From: Clostridia bacterium
GTDB taxonomy: Bacteria > Bacillota_A > Clostridia > TANB77 > CAG-508
Assembly: GCA_022791475.1 (NCBI GenBank)
Contig: JAAVZD010000077.1
Location: 1-15,679 of the forward strand
Direction of reading: 5' to 3'
Length of the DNA stretch: 15,679 nucleotides
Below the pieces are notes generated by a model, which saw only the letters and a list, made by a program, of their open reading frames with translations, had not been told where the DNA came from and did no database searches. The position numbers and the translations under genes were made by a program. Within the stretch, counting starts at the first letter, position 1. The number at the start of each line of letters is the position of its first letter. Positions 1 to 6,042 of the stretch are shown piece after piece.

Positions 1-2
1 AA

Positions 3-53
3 GGAATTGATGATTTTTACTATGCCGCCAGAAAAAATACGGTGAAACAATAA
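3..53 (+). CDS. 3' end of unidentified upstream gene, possibly frameshifted
   Basis: Only the last 16 codons (GIDDFYYAARKNTVKQ, then TAA) lie in the window, and I do not recognise the family. Just after the A-run at about 33-37 another frame opens and stays open to 298; its reading (KKYGETIKRAYLNRM, then QARGYNTLAFLQKTYENMLS) is very protein-like before the sortase begins at 174. Joining the two frames across the A-run would give a continuous helical C-terminus. So either this gene truly ends at 53, or it carries a one- or two-base slip at the A-run and once ran to about 170. Its position directly before the sortase suggests a shared operon. Confidence 0.35.
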   Translation, partial: GIDDFYYAARKNTVKQ

Positions 54-173
54 AACGGGCGTATTTGAATAGAATGACACAGGCCAGGGGATACAACACT
101 CTGGCTTTTCTGCAGAAGACATATGAAAACATGCTTTCAGAAGAAACATTTATTTATCAGGAGGAAATGTTAC

Positions 174-968
174 ATGGGAAAAAAGAGAGATTATGCATCT
201 TTAATTTTATTGCTTGTTTCGCTTGCGGTATTTGCATTTGCAGCATGGAAACTGTTTGGCATTTATGCAGAATACCACCAGGGAACAGAAACTTATGAGG
301 AACTTAAGGATTACGTACAGGAACCGAAAGAAAATGGCGATCCTTCAATATCAGAGGACGACGCTTCAGAAGAAGGGGCGGGGGATGCTGGAAATGGTTA
401 TCTGCAGGTTGATTTTGAGGGGCTTAAGAAAGTAAACCCGGATGTCATTGCATGGATTCAGGTTCCGGCTCTGGATATCAGCTATCCGGTGGTACAGGGA
501 AACGATAATTACTTTTACCTGCACCATATGTTTGACGGGCAGGAAAATAAGAACGGGAGTATCTTTGTGGATTATCATAACCAGCCGGACTTTACGGACA
601 GCAATACCATTGTCTATGGACATAACATGAAAAATGGCAGTATGTTCGGCACGCTTGACCGTTACCAGGAGCAAAGCCTGTACCAGCAGTATCCATGCTT
701 TTATATCTATGTTCCGGGATCTGTGCTGGAATATCAGATCATATCCTGCTATGCCGGCCGGAACGGAAGCGCTGGATATACCTATTCTTTTCCAGAGCTA
801 GAGAATTTTCAGAAGTTTGTGGATACGGTACTCTCCTATTCCGGATATGATACTGGAGTAACGGTGACGGATACAGACCATATCGTGACGCTTTCAACCT
901 GTGTGAATACAGACCGGAATTACCGATATCTGGTACATGGGAAACTGATGCAAAAGATTCAGAATTAA
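174..968 (+). CDS. class B sortase
   Basis: A 264-residue membrane-anchored transpeptidase that would cleave a C-terminal sorting signal on a secreted protein and join the protein to the cell wall or to another protein. Start chosen at 174: AGGAGG at 159-164 lies 9 nt upstream. An in-frame ATG at 123 lacks such a site. After MGKKRDY there is one membrane segment (about residues 8-28), then an acidic, probably flexible linker (about 40-75), then the sortase domain. The catalytic triad is visible: His150 in YGHN, Cys243 in TLSTC and Arg251 in NYRYLVHGKL. Length and the TLSTC motif fit class B, the class often found inside conjugative elements. No substrate with an obvious sorting signal is in this window. 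It sits 19 nt before the next gene, so the two are probably cotranscribed. Confidence 0.92.
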   Translation: MGKKRDYASLILLLVSLAVFAFAAWKLFGIYAEYHQGTETYEELKDYVQEPKENGDPSISEDDASEEGAGDAGNGYLQVDFEGLKKVNPDVIAWIQVPALDISYPVVQGNDNYFYLHHMFDGQENKNGSIFVDYHNQPDFTDSNTIVYGHNMKNGSMFGTLDRYQEQSLYQQYPCFYIYVPGSVLEYQIISCYAGRNGSAGYTYSFPELENFQKFVDTVLSYSGYDTGVTVTDTDHIVTLSTCVNTDRNYRYLVHGKLMQKIQN

Positions 969-987
969 GACAGATGGAGATTAAAAA

Positions 988-1401
988 ATGATAGATTTAG
1001 AATACAGCCGTTATATTACGGAATTATTAGTGGATGATACATTAACGGAAGAACTGCGTTCCAGAAGGTTTGATACAATAAGAAGAATGAGAGGGATTGC
1101 TGCCAGATACGGAGAAGAGGGATTCTTACCGGAACTGGTTGAGACGGTATTCTGCAAAAAGGCAGATTTCATTATGAAAGCCAAGACAAAGGCTGAACTG
1201 GAAGCAATCGTAAAGCCAAGCATTCCGAGATATTCCGGTGGGATTTTTTATCCCGGCAGTCCGTATCATGTAGAGGAGGAGGAACTGATTTTGTGGTCAA
1301 AGACTTCTATGAAAGCGCTGTTGATTCCGCGGGGATATAAGCGGTATCAGGAATTATTTGAAAAATATGTTGGCAATAAAGCTAAAGATGCTGCAGCGTA
1401 G
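988..1401 (+). CDS. unrecognised 137-residue protein following the sortase
   Basis: I do not recognise this protein. It is soluble (no membrane segment or signal peptide), with a helical, charged N-terminal half (residues 1-75, rich in Arg, Glu and Leu). A mixed middle region follows with IPRYSGGIFYPGSPYHVEEE at about 78-97, and the C-terminal part is basic and ends in Ala. The start follows TGGAG at 975-979, 8 nt before the ATG. It begins 19 nt after the sortase stop, and a strong terminator follows 18 nt after its own stop, so it is the last gene of the sortase transcript. Context suggests an accessory protein of a mobile element; no function is assigned. Confidence 0.75.
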   Translation: MIDLEYSRYITELLVDDTLTEELRSRRFDTIRRMRGIAARYGEEGFLPELVETVFCKKADFIMKAKTKAELEAIVKPSIPRYSGGIFYPGSPYHVEEEELILWSKTSMKALLIPRGYKRYQELFEKYVGNKAKDAAA

Positions 1402-1418
1402 ATAAGTGAAGGATAAGC

Positions 1419-1449
1419 AAAGGCATTGGCATAAAGCTGGTGCCTTTTT
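1419..1449 (+). terminator. intrinsic terminator of the sortase operon
   Basis: A 12-bp stem (AAAGGCATTGGC at 1419-1430 with GCTGGTGCCTTT at 1436-1447, including three G-U pairs) has a 5-nt loop ATAAA and a run of five T at 1445-1449. It separates the sortase transcript from the parM promoter region. Confidence 0.9.
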
Positions 1450-1475
1450 CATTGCAAGAATACATGGGTTAAACG

Positions 1476-1552
1476 CTGTACGTATGATATATGCATATGA
1501 ATGACTTTGTTATTTAAAAGTTTGTTGCACTTTACATAGCTTACACGTACAG
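1476..1552 (+). promoter_or_regulatory. parM promoter region with flanking inverted repeat
   Basis: CTGTACGT at 1476-1483 and ACGTACAG at 1545-1552 form a perfect 8-bp inverted repeat 61 nt apart, bracketing the likely promoter of the parM gene. Candidate promoter elements are TTGCAC (1525-1530) with TACAGA (1548-1553), or TTTACA (1531-1536) with TATGTA (1555-1560); neither is strong. The perfect palindrome ATATGCATAT lies at 1489-1498. By analogy with actin-type partition loci, the adaptor protein may bind here to repress its own operon. That role is inferred. Confidence 0.4.
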
Positions 1553-1585
1553 AATATGTATCAATGACAAAGGAGTGGATAATTT

Positions 1586-2518
1586 ATGATTAAGAAACTA
1601 AGAGTTGCGGTAGATCATGGCAACCGGAATATGAAAACCTGCCATTTTATTTTCACAAGTGGGATTAATGTGTTGGATAAAAAGCCTGCCAGGGGTGAGA
1701 GGTATCTTCAGTATGAAGGAAAGTATTATACCCTCAGTGAGCAGAGAATTCCTTACCAAAGAGACAAGACTCAGGATTTTCGGTTCTTTATTCTGACGTT
1801 ATTTGCAATCTCCATGGAACTGGAGGGAAAAGAACAGATCCAGCCAGAAGATATCGTGCAGATTCAGCTTCCCATCGGACTGCCGCCAAAGCATTTTGCA
1901 GAGCTTTATGAAAAGTATGAGGAATTTTTCAAAGCAGAAGGTAAGGTATTGGACTTGAATTTCAATGGAAGGATCTATCATGTCTGTATTCAGGAGGTAA
2001 GGGCTTTTGTGCAGGACTTTGCTGCAATGATGACTATGGGACAGGAAATCACGGTTGTTCCCAAAGCAGTCGGGATTGATATTGGAGGATTTACGACCGA
2101 TTATCTGCTAATGCGGAAAGGGCGGCCGGATATGGGATACTGTGATTCTCTGGAAAAGGGCGTGATTACTATGTATAACCAGATTATCTCCAGCATTAAC
2201 AGTGAATATGACATGCTGCTGGAGGATACGGATATTGACAGTATCCTTGCCGGAAATATGCAGTATTATGATGACAATGTGGTACGCATGACAGAAAGCA
2301 TGGTGCAGGATTTCGTGACAGATCTGCTGAACAGTATCAGGGAGCGCGGTATAGATACAAAATCGTCGTATACTGTCTTTATCGGCGGCGGAGCTGTCCT
2401 GTTGAAACGATTTCTTGAGAAATCAGACCGTTTAGGGAAATATCTGTTTATCGAAGACCTGAAAGCAAATGCCAAAGGATATGACCTGTTATACCGTGCA
2501 TATGAGAATGGGAAGTGA
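1586..2518 (+). CDS. parM: actin-like plasmid segregation ATPase (ParM/StbA family)
   Basis: A 310-residue actin/Hsp70-fold ATPase that polymerises on ATP and pushes replicated element copies apart during segregation. Visible nucleotide-binding motifs are phosphate-1 DHGNRNMK from Asp10, phosphate-2 GIDIGGFTTD at residues 163-172, and the adenosine motif FIGGGAVLL at 265-273. Length matches the family. AAAGGAG at 1569-1575 precedes the ATG by 10 nt. The next gene, encoding a ribbon-helix-helix protein, starts 5 nt after its stop, the usual motor-adaptor pair. Homologues occur on plasmids and on integrative elements with an extrachromosomal phase. The gene symbol is by family; specific orthology to R1 ParM is not claimed. 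Confidence 0.88.
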   Translation: MIKKLRVAVDHGNRNMKTCHFIFTSGINVLDKKPARGERYLQYEGKYYTLSEQRIPYQRDKTQDFRFFILTLFAISMELEGKEQIQPEDIVQIQLPIGLPPKHFAELYEKYEEFFKAEGKVLDLNFNGRIYHVCIQEVRAFVQDFAAMMTMGQEITVVPKAVGIDIGGFTTDYLLMRKGRPDMGYCDSLEKGVITMYNQIISSINSEYDMLLEDTDIDSILAGNMQYYDDNVVRMTESMVQDFVTDLLNSIRERGIDTKSSYTVFIGGGAVLLKRFLEKSDRLGKYLFIEDLKANAKGYDLLYRAYENGK

Positions 2519-2523
2519 TCGGA

Positions 2524-2913
2524 ATGGCGAAGAAGAATCCGTATGTATTTACCATAGGATTTGATGAAACAGATCTTTCTCATGTAAGAGCTGCAGAAAT
2601 ACTAAACAGAACGAAAAAGAAAGCCCAGTTGATTGCTGCCGCTATTTTAAGCTATGTAGATGGGGCAGAATCAAGTAGAAATTCTGAATTTAATCTGGAG
2701 ACATTACAGCCTATTTTGCAACAATTAATCCAGAAAGAGATAGAAAAGAGATTAGAGGAGCAGGCGGATACTCATCATCAACACATTGTAAATGAGAAAG
2801 AGCCTGATTTTGGTCAGAGCCTGGATCTTTCATCAGACGAGGAAGAAATACCAATGGATGAAAATATAACCAGGAATATTGTAGACGCTATGGATGCGTT
2901 CCGGAGGATATGA
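2524..2913 (+). CDS. ribbon-helix-helix partition adaptor (ParR-like)
   Basis: A 129-residue protein, probably the DNA-binding adaptor of the ParM motor. The N-terminus (about residues 4-46) reads as a ribbon-helix-helix unit: the strand YVFTIGF, then a helix with ILNRTKKKAQLIAAAILSYV. After it come a Gln/Glu/Lys-rich, probably coiled helix (about 57-85) and a strongly acidic tail (SSDEEEIPMDEN) ending in a short amphipathic helix NIVDAMDAFRRI. In known ParR proteins the C-terminal end contacts the ParM filament, which fits. I chose ATG 2524 because GGAAG at 2511-2515 lies 8 nt upstream; GTG at 2515, overlapping the parM stop, is an alternative. A terminator follows 37 nt after the stop. Confidence 0.7.
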   Translation: MAKKNPYVFTIGFDETDLSHVRAAEILNRTKKKAQLIAAAILSYVDGAESSRNSEFNLETLQPILQQLIQKEIEKRLEEQADTHHQHIVNEKEPDFGQSLDLSSDEEEIPMDENITRNIVDAMDAFRRI

Positions 2914-2950
2914 TAAATTATAAAAATATTTATAAGCCACAAATTTAAGA

Positions 2951-2980
2951 AGCAGTCCCAACATAAAAGGGGCTGCTTTT
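2951..2980 (+). terminator. intrinsic terminator of the parM operon
   Basis: AGCAGTCCC (2951-2959) pairs with GGGGCTGCT (2969-2977), one G-U pair, 9-nt loop, followed by a T-run (2977-2980). It ends the rightward partition transcript before the reverse-strand repressor gene. Confidence 0.85.
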
Positions 2981-3016
2981 GTCATATCTGAAAATTTTAA
3001 GCATTTTACAGCAACT

Positions 3017-3049
3017 CACAGATTCACCACAGATTTCTCACAGATTCGT
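3017..3049. repeat. three tandem 11-bp repeats, candidate centromere-like site
   Basis: The units begin at 3017, 3028 and 3039, each starting CACAGATT (CACAGATTCAC, CACAGATTTCT, CACAGATTCGT), so the period is exactly 11 bp. They lie between the terminator of the partition operon and the 3' end of the convergent XRE gene, where a promoter operator is not expected. Arrays of 11-bp repeats form the parC centromere of plasmid R1, where they flank the promoter rather than follow the operon. A role as ParR-binding or iteron-type site is an inference; three copies is few. Confidence 0.5.
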
Positions 3050-3099
3050 TTTTTATACTTGGAAATGATGGCTAAGCAAATGGAGATGCGTAAAGAAAG

Positions 3100-3429
3100 T
3101 TACAGGTTTTCAGATGCTGCTGAGATAAGGCCGCGCAGTGTACCAAGAGCCAGACGCTTTATCTCATCGGGACATTGATCCAGCTCTGCTATGATCTGCT
3201 TCATAGTAGAATCCATAGTCTCTGCCTTACCTTTCATAACCGTTTCTATAGGAAGATTTAGAAAGGATACCAGCAGGCAAAGGTTTTCGAAACGGGGATT
3301 GCCATTGTAATTTTCAATATCAGAAATAGTGCGGAGAGATACATGCACCATTTCAGCAAGAGCATTTTGGGACAGATTTCTTCTTAATCGTTCTTCTTTA
3401 ACTGCATCTCCTAATAATTTCTTAGCCAT
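3100..3429 (-). CDS. XRE-family HTH transcriptional regulator
   Basis: A 109-residue Cro/CI-type repressor. The HTH occupies about residues 9-63: LSQNALAEMV is helix 2 and SLRTISDIENYNGNPRFENL is the recognition helix and following helix. The C-terminal 45 residues are helical (DSTMKQIIAELDQCPDEIKRLALG) and may dimerise. I chose the second of two adjacent ATG codons because AGGTGG at 3443-3438 lies 8 nt upstream of it; the first (3432) would be only 5 nt away, and a GTG at 3441 overlaps the ribosome site. It is divergent from the sigma-like gene, as orf9 is from orf7 in Tn916, so it probably represses the regulation genes of the element. A perfect inverted repeat lies in its promoter. Confidence 0.88.
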   Translation of the reverse strand: MAKKLLGDAVKEERLRRNLSQNALAEMVHVSLRTISDIENYNGNPRFENLCLLVSFLNLPIETVMKGKAETMDSTMKQIIAELDQCPDEIKRLALGTLRGLISAASENL

Positions 3430-3450
3430 CATTTGTACCACCTCACTTAA

Positions 3451-3485
3451 TTCTTATATTTTACATGAGATATGCACTATAAGAA
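3451..3485. promoter_or_regulatory. perfect inverted repeat, candidate XRE operator
   Basis: TTCTTATA (3451-3458) and TATAAGAA (3478-3485) are a perfect 8-bp inverted repeat with 19 nt between. It lies 22-56 nt before the XRE start codon, over its likely promoter, and next to a candidate rightward promoter. Autoregulation by the XRE protein is the simplest reading. Confidence 0.5.
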
Positions 3486-3490
3486 ATGCG

Positions 3491-3519
3491 TTAAGATGCC
3501 TGTGTACGTGTATTATATT
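3491..3519 (+). promoter_or_regulatory. candidate rightward promoter of sigma-operon leader
   Basis: TTAAGA (3491-3496, 4 of 6 consensus) and TATATT (3514-3519, 5 of 6) are separated by exactly 17 nt. It points toward the leader and the sigma-like gene and starts 5 nt after the XRE operator candidate, so one repressor could control both directions. Confidence 0.35.
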
Positions 3520-3633
3520 GCGTGTTCAGATTTTAGCGGGCATGGAGACAAGGAATTCAATTTTATATATGGCAGGAAAAGAAAAAATGCAGTAAGTAGT
3601 TTGTTAAAAAAACTTTAGTAGCATGGTGGAAGT

Positions 3634-3666
3634 ATGGGACTTGCAGATATGCAGTATATGAGGTAA
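3634..3666 (+). CDS. possible 10-residue leader peptide MGLADMQYMR
   Basis: A short reading frame in an otherwise non-coding leader, preceded by GGTGGA at 3625-3630 (only 3 nt before the ATG, so weak). Its start codon lies in the left arm of the inverted repeat TATGGGA (3633-3639) / TCCCATA (3672-3678), and a strong terminator follows 42 nt after its stop. That layout suits translation-linked attenuation of the downstream sigma gene, but nothing proves it is translated. Confidence 0.25.
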   Translation: MGLADMQYMR

Positions 3667-3708
3667 TCATATCCCATATAACACATGAAATGCGATTGAT
3701 TTTATATG

Positions 3709-3748
3709 CTGTCAGACTGGTAAAATGCCGGTTTGACAGTATTTTTTA
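3709..3748 (+). terminator. intrinsic terminator upstream of the sigma-like gene (attenuator candidate)
   Basis: CTGTCAGACTGG (3709-3720) pairs with CCGGTTTGACAG (3728-3739), 12 bp with two G-U pairs and a 7-nt loop, followed by TATTTTTTA. No complete gene lies upstream on this strand after 2913, so it would end a short leader RNA of about 220 nt starting near 3526. The rest of 3525-3844 shows no gene. Confidence 0.8.
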
Positions 3749-3844
3749 TATAGAAATAGAGCCTGCCATGGAGCGTCATTGCCGTTCTCCACCCTTAGAA
3801 ATCTTTAGAACAGATTGATTTTGAAGATTTTTGGAGGGAAAAAT

Positions 3845-4282
3845 ATGAATGAATATGATTATATAGGAGATAAAACAAAGAATTACTTTACTGCATATCT
3901 GCAGAAATGTATCCGGTGGAAAAGATGGAATTATCTGAAGAAAAAAGAAAAGATTGACAGAATGGAAAGACCTTTAGAAGAATCTTTAGAGGATTTTAGT
4001 TCTTCAATAGACGAAATGCTGGAATTGCGTTATAAAGAAGCCGTTCTTTCAAGAGAGCAGGAAGGGCGATATCCAGAATGGAATGAACTGTCAGACCAAA
4101 AGCTTATAGAGGCTCTTTTGATGCTCCGTAAGGATGAAAAGCGTTTTATTTACCAGCATGTTTTTGAGGAGAGAACTTTTAAAGAGATAGGCAGTATGAA
4201 TGAGATCAAAGAGGATAAGGTAAAAAATATCTATTATTATGCTATCCGAAAAATCCGCGAATGGATGGGAGGTGATAAATGA
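3845..4282 (+). CDS. sigma-70-like factor of a conjugative element (Tn916 Orf7 type)
   Basis: A 145-residue protein with a sigma region 4-like C-terminus: residues about 85-142 read LIEALLMLRKDEKRFIYQHV followed by FKEIGSMNEIKEDKVKNIYYYAIRKIREWM, the helix-turn-helix pattern that recognises -35 elements. The N-terminal half is basic and aromatic (QKCIRWKRWNYLKKKEK) and is too divergent for me to align to region 2. GGAGGG at 3833-3838, 6 nt before ATG 3845, sets the start over the upstream in-frame ATG at 3815. Its stop overlaps the next gene by 4 nt (ATGA). Such proteins in Tn916-like elements help regulate excision and transfer genes. Confidence 0.75.
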   Translation: MNEYDYIGDKTKNYFTAYLQKCIRWKRWNYLKKKEKIDRMERPLEESLEDFSSSIDEMLELRYKEAVLSREQEGRYPEWNELSDQKLIEALLMLRKDEKRFIYQHVFEERTFKEIGSMNEIKEDKVKNIYYYAIRKIREWMGGDK

Positions 4283-4488
4283 TGGAATTTGAAGAAATTT
4301 TATTTAGGGCGAAGCACGGAGATAAGAAATCCGTGGAGAGAATTTTAGAAATGTTTCGTCCAATGTTAATTAGAAACGCTCTAATAAAAGGGGTATTTGA
4401 GGAGGATTTATATCAGGAGTATGTGATAGAAACATTAAAATGTATTAGAAATTTTAGAAAAATAGATTTATTGGATTCTGAAATATGA
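4279..4488 (+). CDS. small helix-turn-helix protein (Tn916 Orf8 type, HTH_16-like)
   Basis: A 69-residue protein beginning MMEFEEILFRAKHGDKKSVE and continuing with FRPMLIRNALIKGVFEEDLYQEYVIETLKCIRNF, the pattern of the small proteins paired with sigma-like factors in conjugative transposons. It resembles the region 2 start of sigma factors, so the pair may act as a split sigma factor; that is inference. GGGAGG at 4267-4272 serves ATG 4279, which overlaps the upstream stop, so translation is coupled; ATG 4282 is an alternative. It appears full length. In Tn916 the corresponding gene is followed by xis and int; here no gene follows on this strand. Confidence 0.7.
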   Translation: MMEFEEILFRAKHGDKKSVERILEMFRPMLIRNALIKGVFEEDLYQEYVIETLKCIRNFRKIDLLDSEI

Positions 4489-4535
4489 GAAAATGTATAA
4501 TTAAAAAACGAGAAATCAATGAGGATAAATGAGAA

Positions 4536-4674
4536 ACGATACAGACACGAGGTTGCTGTATCGTAAACTAATAATTATGTATGATATCGTATGGAAGAAT
4601 AAAGGAATTGGAAATGTCCGAGGAACACTGTAGATAAAAGTTTCAGAATCTTCTGTTATTTATCGTACGATAAA
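4536..4674. repeat. cluster of TATCGTA motifs with inverted repeats
   Basis: ACGATACAG (4536-4544) and CTGTATCGT (4556-4564) form a perfect 9-bp inverted repeat around an 11-nt centre. TATCGTA recurs at 4559-4565, 4585-4591 and 4661-4667, and the 16-bp perfect palindrome TTTATCGTACGATAAA lies at 4659-4674. No gene is present from 4489 to 4710. The repeated motif marks a probable protein-binding region, possibly for an excisionase, integrase or replication initiator, located where xis/int would be expected in a Tn916-like layout. Confidence 0.5.
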
Positions 4675-4697
4675 AAATATTATAAAGACGGTGTGCT

Positions 4698-4735
4698 GCC
4701 TGACAGTCATTTATGTTTTACTGTCAGGCTTTTTT
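4698..4735 (+). terminator. intrinsic terminator at the right end of the mobile segment
   Basis: GCCTGACAGT (4698-4707) and ACTGTCAGGC (4720-4729) form a perfect 10-bp stem with a 12-nt loop followed by six T (4730-4735). It ends rightward transcription and overlaps the last codons of the convergent MerR gene. On the reverse strand there is no T-run after the stem. Confidence 0.85.
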
Positions 4736-5556
4736 GCTGTTGTATTTGTAACAGCAACGATTACTTTTGTAATGTAATTTTGACTTTGTTCCGTTGTTAG
4801 TTCATCCAACAGAGTGTCAGCATAGAATGTATCGCCAAGCAGGAACTTCTGAGTTGTGGCATAAGATTGGATTAGAGTATATGCCTGCTCAATGTTGTCA
4901 TCTCCGCCTAGACAATAAATTTGTATGTATTTTCCGGAAGGCAACGAATCGCAATAATGAGAAGCGATAGGAAAATCACATTCTGTGTAGACAGCATTAT
5001 AATAGTCAAATCGTCCTTTCTTGAGATCATTTATGTCATAAGTTGCGCAGATATTGTTGTCAGAAATAGGGTAAGTTTTACGTATCTGCAAGTGTTCTTG
5101 TACAGCGCGACTGATTTCCTGAGAAGTATTAGTAGAAATATGAGTAATAAGAAGATATTTTTCTTCTAAAGAAACCACCACAGGTGTATTCAGATTGTAT
5201 TGCAGATATTCGGAAATGCGTCTTTTTTGATGATAAAGAAGTTTTTTCATATTCTGCAGGCGTTGGATCTCCTGATTGATTTGGATTTCTTCAGATTGCA
5301 ATACGCTCATAAATTGTTCAGGAGAGCGATTGGCAAGATACAATTTGATTTCTTTCAGAGACATTCCGATGTATTGAAGAATCCGTATTATACGAAAAAG
5401 ATTAATTTGCCACAGATGATAGTAGCGATATCCATTTTCATCTGTAATCTGGGGAGAAAACAAGCCAATTTTGTGATAATGAAATAGAGTATGCTTTTTT
5501 ACGCTTAAGAGTTTTGCAAAATCTCCGGTTGTAAAATATAGTTCAGAGTACTTCAT
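4711..5556 (-). CDS. MerR-family regulator with GyrI-like effector domain (BmrR type)
   Basis: A 281-residue regulator. The winged HTH spans about residues 8-75 (FTTGDFAKLLSVKKHTLFHY, then the wing ENGYRYY and SLKEIKLYL), followed by a dimerising coiled-coil helix (about 80-118, EEIQINQEIQRLQNMKKLLY). The C-terminal 160 residues look like a GyrI/BmrR-type effector-binding domain (EEKYLLITHIST near its start, LPSGKYIQIYCLGGDD later). Such proteins sense hydrophobic or cationic compounds and switch on an efflux or detoxifying gene. AGGGAGGATAG lies just before the ATG. The divergent promoter has the 19-bp spacer and dyad expected for a MerR target, yet no target gene follows it. The 3' end overlaps the terminator of the convergent segment. 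Confidence 0.85.
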   Translation of the reverse strand: MKYSELYFTTGDFAKLLSVKKHTLFHYHKIGLFSPQITDENGYRYYHLWQINLFRIIRILQYIGMSLKEIKLYLANRSPEQFMSVLQSEEIQINQEIQRLQNMKKLLYHQKRRISEYLQYNLNTPVVVSLEEKYLLITHISTNTSQEISRAVQEHLQIRKTYPISDNNICATYDINDLKKGRFDYYNAVYTECDFPIASHYCDSLPSGKYIQIYCLGGDDNIEQAYTLIQSYATTQKFLLGDTFYADTLLDELTTEQSQNYITKVIVAVTNTTAKKPDSKT

Positions 5557-5574
5557 AAACTATCCTCCCTATTA

Positions 5575-5605
5575 TTGACTATTGGGTTACCCTATACCAT
5601 ATAAT
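5575..5605 (+). promoter_or_regulatory. MerR-type target promoter with 19-bp spacer and dyad
   Basis: TTGACT (5575-5580) and TATAAT (5600-5605) are separated by 19 bp, longer than the normal 17 and diagnostic for MerR-activated promoters. The spacer holds the dyad TATtGGGT-t-ACCCtATA. It points away from the merR gene, toward a stretch with no convincing gene. Confidence 0.75.
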
Positions 5606-5629
5606 AGCATCTGATTCATGCTAAGTAAA
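5601..5629 (-). promoter_or_regulatory. promoter of the MerR gene
   Basis: On the reverse strand TTTACT (5629-5624) and TATTAT (5606-5601) are 17 bp apart, a good vegetative promoter. Its -10 overlaps the -10 of the divergent MerR-type promoter, so binding of the regulator to the spacer dyad should also affect its own transcription. Confidence 0.6.
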
Positions 5630-5900
5630 GAGAAAATCAAGAGTACCGCAAGATAAATGGTGTTGGGTTATTGTTCATACCTACTGAGAGTTTCAATGAC
5701 CGTCAGCCTATCTAAGTCGCTTTTGACCGTCCTAAGCACTAATGGCATTCGCTAAGAACAGGTCGAAACAGAGTGTAGGCAGGCTTGATATATGACAACT
5801 ATCACCTCATTGGACGAGCGCCATACAACAGGGTGAATGACTTCGTGTAAACAATAAAGAGAGATAAAATATAATTTTAGCATAGTTGAGGAGTCTGATA
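5630..5900. other. gene-free tract between MerR promoter and AraC operator
   Basis: No frame here is both long and preceded by a ribosome site. The DNA is more GC-balanced than its flanks, and both strands carry protein-like snatches broken by stops: on the reverse strand 5748-5668 reads MPLVLRTVKSDLDRLTVIET then LSRYEQ and stop, and upstream of it EVIHPVVWRSSNEVIVVIYQ. I cannot identify a parent gene. Reading: decayed coding DNA or an element junction left after loss of the MerR target gene. Confidence 0.35.
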
Positions 5901-5905
5901 AATGA

Positions 5906-5964
5906 TAGAATATGCTTTTTTTTGAACGAATAAAACAGCAATAAAGAAAAGATATGAATATAAT
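5906..5964 (+). promoter_or_regulatory. candidate AraC operator and promoter of the araC gene
   Basis: TAGAATATGC, eight T, then GAACGAATAAAACAGCAAT (5906-5942) closely matches 7061-7098 before the binding-protein gene. A -10 box TATAAT lies at 5959-5964, 16 nt after the repeat, with no good -35; that is typical of an activator-dependent promoter whose regulator sits next to the -35 position. Autoregulation by the AraC protein is inferred. Confidence 0.6.
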
Positions 5965-6042
5965 TATAGATAAATAAGTGCTTAATGGGAAAATATTATA
6001 CAGTCTGCATAATAAATGAATCTGATACAGAGGAGATACAAT

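Noticed and set aside
366..674. Reverse-strand open frame of 102 codons
   Set aside because: It lies wholly within the sortase gene, which has intact catalytic motifs; no ribosome site.
3017..3049. CRISPR-like array
   Set aside because: The repeats are contiguous 11-bp units without spacers, only three copies, and no cas genes are present.
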